Shown piece after piece: positions 1-6,326 of a stretch of 13,803 nt of DNA. The DNA comes from Burkholderiales bacterium. Its GTDB lineage: Bacteria > Pseudomonadota > Gammaproteobacteria > Burkholderiales > Burkholderiaceae. The stretch covers positions 1 through 13,803 of the forward strand of contig CANFNO010000023.1 in NCBI GenBank assembly GCA_947447845.1, in the 5' to 3' direction. The first letter of the stretch is position 1; the number at the start of each line of letters is the position of its first letter. Made by a program: the position numbers and the translations under genes. The notes under the pieces were generated by a model. The model was not told the origin of the DNA and did not search any database. It saw only the letters and a list, made by a program, of their open reading frames with translations.

Positions 1-2
1 TG

Positions 3-1034
3 GGCGCCAGCTTTGGAGGCAGTGCCAGTGCCGACCGCCTCAGCTTCACCCTGCGCTCGCTCACCTACCCGGATTTGCTGGAAAAAGCGGTAGCTCTTGC
101 CGCGCGGCAATTGGGCGACCCCACTTACCCGGAGGCGCCCTGGCTGCGTGACCGTCCCAAGCTGATTGCAAGTCTTAAAGAGGCAAACACCAAGCCTGCC
201 ACACTGGCCGGTCGCGCCTTTGCTCGCGCGGTGTATGGCGAGCACCCCTACGGCGCCGAAAGCACAGAAGAAACGTTGCTCCGCATCAGCGCTGCCGACA
301 TGCGTGCTCTGCATGCGCAAGCGCTGCGGTCCTGCAGCGCCAAGGTCAACATCGTGGGTGCGCTGAACCGCTCGCAGGCCGATGCGCTGGCAACCCAACT
401 GCTGGCTTATTTGCCAACCAGTGGCTGCGATGCCTTGCCTGCGGTGGCGGAAGTTGCGCCACTTGCCGCCGCGCATGAAGAGCGCATTGCTTTTGCTTCT
501 GCCCAGGCCCATGTGCTGCTCGGCCAACCCGGCATCAAACGCAACTCAGCTGACTTCTTTGCCTTGACGGTTGGCAACCACATTCTGGGCGGCGGCGGCT
601 TTACCGCGCGCTTGACCGAAGAGGTGCGGGAAAAGCGTGGCCTGACCTACAGCGTGTACAGCCACTTTGCGCCGGGCCTGCATGCGGGGGCCTTCACTAT
701 TGGTTTGCAGACACGCCCGGACCAGGCGCAGCAGGCCTTGGCTCTGGTGCGTGAGGTGCTGGCCAAATTTGTGAGGGAAGGCCCCACCGAGAAAGAACTG
801 CAGGCTGCCAAAGACAACTTGATCGGTGGCTTTGCGCTGCGTTTGGACAGCAACCGCAAGTTGCTCGACAACGTAGGAAATATCGCTTGGAACAACTTGC
901 CCCTGGACTATCTGGAGACCTGGACTGCGCAGGTTCAAAAGCTCACCGTGGAAGATATTCGTGCAGCCTTTGCGCGCGCAGTGCAACCCGACAAAATGGT
1001 GACCGTGGTGTTGGGCGCTGAAGAGGCCAAATAG
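3..1034 (+). CDS. M16 family (insulinase/pitrilysin-like) peptidase, 3' part
   Basis: The reading frame is open from the first bases of the window to the TAG at 1032-1034, giving about 343 residues of a protein that usually has about 430-450, so the N-terminus lies outside. The start of the visible part resembles the end of the first M16 half-domain. The second half-domain carries the typical Gly-rich stretch followed by TARLTEEVREKRGLTYSVYS at about 607-663, which contains the family's Arg/Tyr pair. M16 proteins are clam-shell zinc peptidases, and many bacteria encode two adjacent half-proteins of which only one keeps the HxxEH zinc site. That site would fall upstream of the window, so I cannot tell whether this is the catalytic or the helper subunit. 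It is probably periplasmic. A hairpin lies 24 bases after the stop. Confidence 0.88.
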   Translation, partial: GASFGGSASADRLSFTLRSLTYPDLLEKAVALAARQLGDPTYPEAPWLRDRPKLIASLKEANTKPATLAGRAFARAVYGEHPYGAESTEETLLRISAADMRALHAQALRSCSAKVNIVGALNRSQADALATQLLAYLPTSGCDALPAVAEVAPLAAAHEERIAFASAQAHVLLGQPGIKRNSADFFALTVGNHILGGGGFTARLTEEVREKRGLTYSVYSHFAPGLHAGAFTIGLQTRPDQAQQALALVREVLAKFVREGPTEKELQAAKDNLIGGFALRLDSNRKLLDNVGNIAWNNLPLDYLETWTAQVQKLTVEDIRAAFARAVQPDKMVTVVLGAEEAK

Positions 1035-1057
1035 GTCGCCAAACAGCTTAGTTCACA

Positions 1058-1074
1058 GGGGCCAGTTTGGCCCC
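1058..1074 (+). terminator. Terminator-like hairpin after the M16 gene
   Basis: GGGGCCA and TGGCCCC form a perfect 7-bp GC-rich stem with a GTT loop. Only a poor T-run follows (TTATCAATTGTT), so this is a weak intrinsic terminator or a 3'-end stabiliser. It separates the peptidase gene from the fimbrial leader. Confidence 0.6.
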
Positions 1075-1130
1075 TTATCAATTGTTCAGGCCAACGCCGC
1101 CGAGGCATGAGCCCATGCGTTCGTGCGTTT

Positions 1131-1142
1131 ATGCACGTGCAT
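1131..1142. promoter_or_regulatory. Perfect 12-bp palindrome ATGCACGTGCAT
   Basis: The 12 bases equal their own reverse complement. They lie about 220 bases upstream of the first pilin start, close to two TGCGTT copies. Such a symmetric site could be the operator of a dimeric regulator, but no regulator is identified. Confidence 0.35.
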
Positions 1143-1216
1143 CTACAAACATAGGCTTGCGCATCACCTGGCCGGTCGCGCAACAGGTCCGCGTTTCCCA
1201 ACAAGCGACAACCAAT

Positions 1217-1230
1217 TTGCGAATTCGCAA
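1217..1230. promoter_or_regulatory. Perfect 14-bp palindrome TTGCGAATTCGCAA, candidate operator
   Basis: The 14 bases equal their own reverse complement. They lie 133 bases before the first pilin start codon. The left half, extended to ATTTGCGAA, recurs at 1334-1342 inside the probable 5' untranslated region. This fits a binding site for a dimeric transcription factor plus a spare half-site. The factor is unknown and the function is inferred from symmetry and position only. Confidence 0.42.
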
Positions 1231-1299
1231 GCTGCCGTAACGCCAGACTCAGAAGATGGGTCACAAGCCAAAAATAAAAGCGGGGATATCTGGTCGAGT

Positions 1300-1324
1300 C
1301 GGTCTGATTATTTTTATCAGACCG
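1300..1324 (+). promoter_or_regulatory. Stem-loop upstream of the first pilin gene
   Basis: CGGTCTGAT and ATCAGACCG form a perfect 9-bp stem around the 7-base loop TATTTTT, ending 39 bases before the ATG. It could be a leader RNA hairpin affecting stability or translation, or an operator. No T-run follows, so it is not a standard terminator. Confidence 0.45.
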
Positions 1325-1363
1325 GGTCGTTCTATTTGCGAAAAACAATCGAAGAAGTTAATT

Positions 1364-1906
1364 ATGAAAAAACTACATCTCCTGGCGCTGGCAATTTCTA
1401 CTGTCTTGTGCGTACCTTTGGCCGCGCAGGCATCCGATGGCACCATCACTTTTAAAGGTTTGCTGAACACTTCAACCTGTACGGTTACTGCACCTGCCAC
1501 AGGCAGCTTTTTAGTGACCCTGCCCACCTTGCCGGCTTCAACTCTGTCGGCCAATGGCAAGACAGCCGGCGACACCGGATTCTCAATTACAGTCGCCGGT
1601 TGCGCCGCTGGCACCAGTTCATTTACACCCTTCTTTGAATCCGGAGCCACCACCGATGCGGCATCGGGTCGCTTGAATCTGACGGTTGCCAGCACGGCGA
1701 CCAATGTGCAGTTGCAACTACTCAACTTTGACAGCACTCCCATTAACGTTGCCAATGCCGCGGCCAGTCAAGGGGTTATCCCAACGGCCTTCATTTCGGG
1801 TGCGACTACCGCCACCGGCCGCTACATCGTTCGTTACTACGCCACCGGTGCAGCAGGTGCTGGCTCTGTAAATAGCTCCCTGACGTATTCGATGACCTAC
1901 ATCTAA
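1364..1906 (+). CDS. Type 1-like fimbrial major pilin (first of two paralogs)
   Basis: This 180-residue secreted protein is probably the main shaft subunit of the pilus. The ATG at 1364 is chosen over the in-frame ATG at 1256 because GAAGAAG lies just upstream and because it places a clean signal peptide at the N-terminus (MKKLHLLALA..., cleavage after AQA at about residue 23). The mature chain begins with an alternating hydrophobic strand (GTITFKGLL), as expected of the donor strand that completes the neighbouring subunit. Cys39 and Cys80 match the single conserved pilin disulfide. It ends in an alternating strand with a penultimate aromatic residue (MTYI). It is first in the operon, as major pilins often are, and a stem-loop follows its stop. 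Its middle part (VTLPTLPAS...AG..FSI...C) closely matches the next gene and the C-terminal half of the tip protein. Confidence 0.88.
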   Translation: MKKLHLLALAISTVLCVPLAAQASDGTITFKGLLNTSTCTVTAPATGSFLVTLPTLPASTLSANGKTAGDTGFSITVAGCAAGTSSFTPFFESGATTDAASGRLNLTVASTATNVQLQLLNFDSTPINVANAAASQGVIPTAFISGATTATGRYIVRYYATGAAGAGSVNSSLTYSMTYI

Positions 1907-1924
1907 GTTTTTCCAACCCGGGGT

Positions 1925-1952
1925 GCATGGGCGGCAGTTGCTGTCCCCATGC
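1925..1952 (+). promoter_or_regulatory. Intercistronic stem-loop between the two pilin genes
   Basis: GCATGGG (1925-1931) pairs with CCCATGC (1946-1952). After a single bulged C, GGCAG (1933-1937) pairs with CTGTC (1941-1945, one G-T wobble) around the loop TTG. There is no T-run. In other chaperone-usher operons, hairpins after the major pilin gene stabilise the upstream mRNA or cause partial termination, so pilin is made in excess over assembly proteins. The same role is inferred here. Confidence 0.6.
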
Positions 1953-1973
1953 GACTTCAAATGGCACATCGAT

Positions 1974-2504
1974 ATGTTGGCTAGATGGTGTTTATCGTTT
2001 CAGTTTTTTGCGCTGCTGATGTGCGGGGTGCCTGCATTTTCTGCGGACGGTAAGGTAACGGTGAATGGAGAGGTCATATCCGAAACCTGCACCGTGAATG
2101 CAGGGGTTTCTGACTTCAGTGTGACCTTGCCAACTTTGAGTACCTCAGCATTCCAGGGCATTGGTAGCACCGCAGGAAGCACCCATTTCTCGATTGCAAT
2201 GACGAACTGCAGCCTCTCGTTGATGTTGGTGAATACCTATTTTGAACCGGGGCCCACCACCAGTGCGGAAGGCCGCTTGATCAATCAGAGTTTCGGCGGG
2301 GCTTCAGTGGATGGCCAGATTCAAAACGCCAACGGAAGCCCGCTCAATCTGGCGGATGCGTATGGTTCTCAAAACACCACGCCAACTTCCATCATTGGCA
2401 GGAGCGCTACGCAGCACTACAACATTGCGTATTTTTCAAACGCCTCGCCTATGCAGGCGGGTGAGTTCACGTCTTCGGTGGTCTACACCCTGGTCTATCC
2501 GTGA
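1974..2504 (+). CDS. Type 1-like fimbrial pilin (second paralog)
   Basis: This 176-residue protein has a signal peptide (MLARWCLSFQFFALLMCGVPAF, cleavage near Ala24). Its mature pilin domain begins DGKVTVNGEV, has Cys39 and Cys79 for the conserved disulfide, and ends VVYTLVYP. The run VTLPTLSTSAF...STAGSTHFSIAMTNC aligns with the first pilin and shows that the two are paralogs, although the N- and C-terminal parts have diverged. An in-frame GTG at 1923 would give a longer form, but it lies in front of the signal peptide and inside the stem-loop, so ATG 1974 is preferred. No clear Shine-Dalgarno site is visible. It could be a minor pilin, an adaptor between shaft and tip, or an alternative shaft subunit. 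Sequence alone does not decide. Confidence 0.82.
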   Translation: MLARWCLSFQFFALLMCGVPAFSADGKVTVNGEVISETCTVNAGVSDFSVTLPTLSTSAFQGIGSTAGSTHFSIAMTNCSLSLMLVNTYFEPGPTTSAEGRLINQSFGGASVDGQIQNANGSPLNLADAYGSQNTTPTSIIGRSATQHYNIAYFSNASPMQAGEFTSSVVYTLVYP

Positions 2505-2560
2505 GGCTCTTCAGAGCGCACTCAACGACCACCATTTCCCTACGAGATTGAAAGAAAAAT

Positions 2561-3307
2561 ATGTCCACCGCACGTTCGCTCCTTTGGATCACTATTGCCT
2601 GGTTCATGCTGTGCGCAAACAGTGTGGCCAGCGTGATCATCATCGGCACGCGGGTTGTTTACCCTTTGAATGCAAAGGACGTCAGCGTTCGCCTGAATAA
2701 CAACGGCAGTTCCGCGAGTCTGGTGCAGGCCTGGATTGACGATGGCGACGCCTCAGCCAGTCCGGAGAATATTTCGGTTCCCTTCGTTCTCAGCCCGCCC
2801 ATGTTTCGCATCAACCCGACGCACTCGCAGATGCTTCGGCTGGTCTATACCGGGGAGAACAAGGCACCGCGGGATCGCGAATCGGTTTACTGGCTCAATG
2901 TGCTCGAAATCCCCCCCAAACCGGATGCCTCCGCTGGCGAGAACACGCTGCAATTTGCTGTGCGCAGTCGTATCAAGATATTCCTGCGTCCGGCTGAGCT
3001 CTCCGGCGACCCCGCTGCGGCGCCAGCCCAGGTTCAATGGCGGGCAATGCGTGACGGAGCATCGCTCAAACTGTTGGCATTCAACCCGACGCCCTTTCAC
3101 GTGTCATTGGGCGAGGTGGTGTGGGCAGCACCAAATGGCACGCTGGGTCGACCGCTATCCGGCATGGTGAACCCCAAGAGCGAGCAAGCCTTTGTGTTTG
3201 AAGGAGCTTTCCAGGAAGGGCAGGCCGCCACAAAAGTGCAGTTCAAATATGTCAACGACTATGGCGCGTTTGTGGATGGTGTCTCGGGCGTCACGACGGC
3301 CCCCTGA
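2561..3307 (+). CDS. Periplasmic PapD-like fimbrial chaperone
   Basis: This 248-residue periplasmic chaperone folds pilin subunits by lending its G1 strand and delivers them to the usher. A signal peptide ends near residue 23-24. Two immunoglobulin-like domains follow (PapD_N about 25-145, PapD_C about 150-245). The two residues that anchor the subunit C-terminus in PapD (Arg8 and Lys112) correspond to Arg31 in GTRVVYP and Lys139 in RSRIKIFLRP. The family motif YWLNVLEIPP is at 110-119. The segment between the F1 and G1 strands is short, which points to the FGS class that assembles rod-like pili rather than the FGL class. It starts 56 bases after the second pilin, with only a weak purine-rich stretch before the ATG, and ends 18 bases before the usher, consistent with one operon. 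Confidence 0.93.
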   Translation: MSTARSLLWITIAWFMLCANSVASVIIIGTRVVYPLNAKDVSVRLNNNGSSASLVQAWIDDGDASASPENISVPFVLSPPMFRINPTHSQMLRLVYTGENKAPRDRESVYWLNVLEIPPKPDASAGENTLQFAVRSRIKIFLRPAELSGDPAAAPAQVQWRAMRDGASLKLLAFNPTPFHVSLGEVVWAAPNGTLGRPLSGMVNPKSEQAFVFEGAFQEGQAATKVQFKYVNDYGAFVDGVSGVTTAP

Positions 3308-3325
3308 ACTCCAGCAGGTATGGCT

Positions 3326-6310
3326 ATGAACCCCCTCTCATTCACGCGCATGCAGAACCACGGTGCGGCAGGGTTTGCCAGTTGCTCGCTGCTGCTCTGG
3401 AGTGGCGCCATTGCCGCCGCGCAACCGGTGGCCCAGGCCAAGGCGGAAGTGGCGCTGGATGCTTCCAGTGTGGCCTTGGAGTTCAATGAACAATTTCTGA
3501 TTCGCAACGCCAGTGAACCCCGCGTGGATTTGAGCCGCTTCAGCCAGGGAAATCCGGTGCAGCCAGGCACTTACCGCGCAGACGTATTTCTTAATGGAGA
3601 CTGGCTGGCACGGACCGATGTGCTGATCAAGGTGGGAGGACAAGGTTTGCAGGCTTATGCCTGCCTCAACAAGTCGCTTGTCAGTCGCTTGGGAATTGAT
3701 CCGGCGGCCTTGAGTGTGGCGGCGCAACGCATGCTGGGCGTGCTTCCTTCCACGGGTGACGCGGAGCAGCCCATCGTGGGCGAAGCGCCGCCGGTGTGCC
3801 TCCCGTTGGACCAGATCATAGAAGGCGGCACTTCGCAATTTGATGCCACGGAGCAGCGGCTTGACCTTACGGTGCCGCAGGCATTGATTGCACGGCGTGC
3901 ACGCGGCTACGTGGACCCGCAAAGCTGGGCCTACGGTGTCAATGCAGCCCTGCTGAACTACCGCTTCAATAACTACCAGAGCAATGCAGGCAACAGCACC
4001 ACATCGCAGAGCTATCTAGGGCTCAATGCGGGCGTCAATCTGGAGGGGTGGCAGTTGCGGCATGACGGCAGTCTGTCGAACAACAACAGCACCGGTTCCA
4101 GCTATCAGCGCATCAATACGTATCTGCGACATGACGTGGTGGATCTGCGCTCCACCTTTGTGCTGGGAGATACCTATACCGATGGCCAGCTCTTTGACAG
4201 CTTCAGCCTGCAGGGTGTGACGTTGGCCAGTGACGACCGCATGTTGCCGGACTCTCAGCGGGGCTTCGCGCCCACTATTCGCGGGCAGGCGTTCACACAG
4301 GCCAATGTGCAGATACGACAAAACGGGATGCTGCTGTATGAGGCCAATGTGCCACCCGGCCCCTTTGTGATCAATGACCTTTACCCCACTGGCTTTGGCG
4401 GCGATATGGAGGTTACGGTGATTGAATCCGACGGTAGTCGGCATAGCTCCCAGGTGGCTTATGCATCCTCGCCGCAACTGATGCGCGATGGGGGCTATCG
4501 CTACAGCCTCTCAGGCGGTCAGTTACGCCAGTCTGTGGCGGACATCCAGGTCGTGCAAGGGCAGCTTCAGCTTGGGCTGAGCAATTCATTCACCGTCGAC
4601 GGCGGATTTTCTGCAACCAAAGAGTACCAAGCGTATTTATTGGGCGGTGCCTTCAATACACCGCTGGGCGCCTTTTCGCTGGACTACACGCATTCGCAGT
4701 TCACACCGCCGGGACAGCAGACGCAGCGTGGCGAAAGCTGGCGTGCCAGCTGGTCGAAATTATTTGAACCTACGCGCACCAACTTCAGTCTGGCGGCCTA
4801 CCGCTATTCTTCCGAAAGCTTCTACACGCTTCAGAATGTGGCCAGCACGCTGGATGAAATAGTTAACGCTTCCCTTGGCGGTGCAGCATCGAACCGGGTA
4901 CAAAGCAGCCTCAGGGTGGCGGTGAACCAGAACATCGGTCGCTGGGGCGCCCTCTATCTGTCGGGCAACAGCACCTCCTATTGGGCTCGTGACGGGTACA
5001 GCACCCATTACCAACTGGGTTACACACAGCAGTTTGGCCAGGTGCTGATGTCCATGGGCGTTGCGCGGCAGGCAGCGTTCGATGTGCAAAGAGAAAATTC
5101 CCAGGTTTTTGTGAGCCTTACGATTGCCCTGGAATCGCGCGCAAACCGCAGCGCGTCGCTCAATGTCACGCAGCAACATGACGACATCCGCGGCGACAGC
5201 ACGCAAGCCAATTTCTGGGGCAACTACGGTGACAACTATGAGACCAGCTATGGCCTGTTTGCCAACCATTCCTCTTCCGAAGACACCCAGGGTGGAAATC
5301 TTAGTTATCGCAGCGACTACGGCCAGTTTGGAATGGGCGTGAGCAATGGGGGCGGAATCACCACCACCACGGTTGCAGCAGAAGGCGGGCTGCTGTTGCA
5401 CGCTGGTGGCTTGACTGCTTCCAACACCTTGGGCGATACCGTGGGACTGGTCAAAATTGTCGGCGGACAGGGTGTCGCAGTGCAGGGCAATCAGGGTGCT
5501 CCGGTGAATGCCGGTGGCTATTCGGTGGTGCGGTATTTGACCCCCTATTCCGCCAACGCGGTGGTGTTGGATATGTCGAAGGTTTCTCTGGATACGCAAT
5601 TGGACGCCACAGACCAGGTTGTGGCGCCGCATGCAGGCGCGGTGGTGCTGGTGAACTTCAGCGCCATAGCGGGACACACCATTCTGATTGCGGGCCGTTT
5701 GCCAGGGGGCGGTCCGCTGCCTTTTGGTGCCGGAGTGTATGACGAGCAAGATCAACAGATTGGCTCCGTAGGCCAGGCCGGGCGCCTGGAAGCGCGCGTG
5801 GCACAAGCCACTGGCAGCCTGACGGTGAAGTGGGGCGAAGGTGCAGGCCAGCGTTGCGTGTTGACCTACGCAGTGCCGATTGACAGTGACCACCAGCAAA
5901 AACTGGTGCAACTCAAGGCGGTGTGCACACCCGTTGTCAATGACGCGCCCAAGCGAATGAGCCTTCAAGAACCCGTCGTGCAGAAGCCTGCTTTCTCCGG
6001 GGTCCGGGGCGCCGTGCTGACCATTCAATTGCCGGAGGGTTCGCTGCTGCCAAAGGGAGCCAGAGTCAAAGACCAGACCGGCCCGGAGGCTATCGCTGGT
6101 GAAGAGGGACATGTGTACGTCAAACCCGCGCTGGTTCACGATGGACTGCTAGCCAGTTGGCTGGATGAAGTTGGCGGGCAGGAGCGCAGTTGCCGGGTGA
6201 GCATGCAGAAATCGGTTGCTGTGACAGATAACAACCCATGCACAGCCAGCGTGCAATGGATTGAAAAGATCGAAAGATCCAACGTGAGTCTTATCGATAG
6301 TGCCCACTGA
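3326..6310 (+). CDS. Outer-membrane fimbrial usher with an extra C-terminal domain
   Basis: This FimD/PapC-family usher (994 residues from ATG 3326) receives chaperone-pilin complexes and secretes the growing pilus. ATG 3326 has AGG seven bases upstream. ATG 3320 is in frame but too close to that AGG. After the signal peptide come the N-terminal domain (FNEQFL, DLSRFSQGNPVQPGTYRADV) with its cysteine pair (ACLN... and PVCLP), the 24-strand barrel with the plug (GFAPTIRGQA, QNGMLLYEANVPPGPFVINDL near 4261-4380), and the C-terminal domains. The motif LTVKWGEGAGQRC...AVC ends at residue 867, which is where ordinary ushers such as FimD end. Another 127 residues follow, and they look like a second CTD2 copy (about 893-972). 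Usual family length is about 830-880. Confidence 0.95.
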   Translation: MNPLSFTRMQNHGAAGFASCSLLLWSGAIAAAQPVAQAKAEVALDASSVALEFNEQFLIRNASEPRVDLSRFSQGNPVQPGTYRADVFLNGDWLARTDVLIKVGGQGLQAYACLNKSLVSRLGIDPAALSVAAQRMLGVLPSTGDAEQPIVGEAPPVCLPLDQIIEGGTSQFDATEQRLDLTVPQALIARRARGYVDPQSWAYGVNAALLNYRFNNYQSNAGNSTTSQSYLGLNAGVNLEGWQLRHDGSLSNNNSTGSSYQRINTYLRHDVVDLRSTFVLGDTYTDGQLFDSFSLQGVTLASDDRMLPDSQRGFAPTIRGQAFTQANVQIRQNGMLLYEANVPPGPFVINDLYPTGFGGDMEVTVIESDGSRHSSQVAYASSPQLMRDGGYRYSLSGGQLRQSVADIQVVQGQLQLGLSNSFTVDGGFSATKEYQAYLLGGAFNTPLGAFSLDYTHSQFTPPGQQTQRGESWRASWSKLFEPTRTNFSLAAYRYSSESFYTLQNVASTLDEIVNASLGGAASNRVQSSLRVAVNQNIGRWGALYLSGNSTSYWARDGYSTHYQLGYTQQFGQVLMSMGVARQAAFDVQRENSQVFVSLTIALESRANRSASLNVTQQHDDIRGDSTQANFWGNYGDNYETSYGLFANHSSSEDTQGGNLSYRSDYGQFGMGVSNGGGITTTTVAAEGGLLLHAGGLTASNTLGDTVGLVKIVGGQGVAVQGNQGAPVNAGGYSVVRYLTPYSANAVVLDMSKVSLDTQLDATDQVVAPHAGAVVLVNFSAIAGHTILIAGRLPGGGPLPFGAGVYDEQDQQIGSVGQAGRLEARVAQATGSLTVKWGEGAGQRCVLTYAVPIDSDHQQKLVQLKAVCTPVVNDAPKRMSLQEPVVQKPAFSGVRGAVLTIQLPEGSLLPKGARVKDQTGPEAIAGEEGHVYVKPALVHDGLLASWLDEVGGQERSCRVSMQKSVAVTDNNPCTASVQWIEKIERSNVSLIDSAH
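5684..6241 (+). repeat. Tandem CTD2-like domains inside the usher
   Basis: This is a protein-level repeat seen by eye. Copy 1 is residues about 787-867 (nt 5684-5926) and copy 2 about 893-972 (nt 6002-6241). Both run LPxG.xLPxGAxVxD, then a Gly-rich turn (VGQAG versus AGEEG), then a hydrophobic strand with a Trp, then GQxxC, and both end at a second cysteine. LP to the first cysteine spans 53 residues in copy 1 and 55 in copy 2. Identity is low, so the duplication is old or copy 2 has changed role. Confidence 0.6.
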
Positions 6311-6326
6311 TACCGGTCAATCCAAC

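Larger units (their letters stand above)
1035..1363 (+). promoter_or_regulatory. 329-bp gene-free leader of the fimbrial operon
   Basis: No convincing gene is present here. The stretch holds the peptidase terminator hairpin, a GCATG-AGCC-CATGC inverted repeat (1105-1118), a perfect 12-bp palindrome (1131-1142), a perfect 14-bp palindrome (1217-1230), a 9-bp stem-loop (1300-1324) and two copies of ATTTGCGAA (1215-1223 and 1334-1342). It becomes AT-rich toward the pilin gene. The operon promoter must lie here, but I could not find a -35/-10 pair with good spacing, so its position is left open. No long homopolymer tract of the kind used for phase variation in Bordetella fim promoters is seen. 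Confidence 0.55.

Noticed and set aside
1256..1363. Longer form of the first pilin starting at ATG 1256
   Set aside because: It would put 36 extra residues, encoded across the leader stem-loop, in front of a complete signal peptide. ATG 1364 has a better ribosome-binding site.
1035..1363. Phase-variation switch (poly-C tract or invertible element) for the fimbrial operon
   Set aside because: No homopolymer tract of useful length, no pair of long inverted repeats enclosing a promoter, and no recombinase gene is present.
1123..1455. Open frame across the fimbrial leader into the pilin gene
   Set aside because: It overlaps the first pilin in another frame, has no good ribosome-binding site and gives no recognisable protein.
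4760..6139. 459-codon open frame on the minus strand opposite the usher gene
   Set aside because: It lies wholly inside a well-conserved usher sequence, its product has no recognisable domain or signal, and GC-rich codon use in the real gene explains its length.
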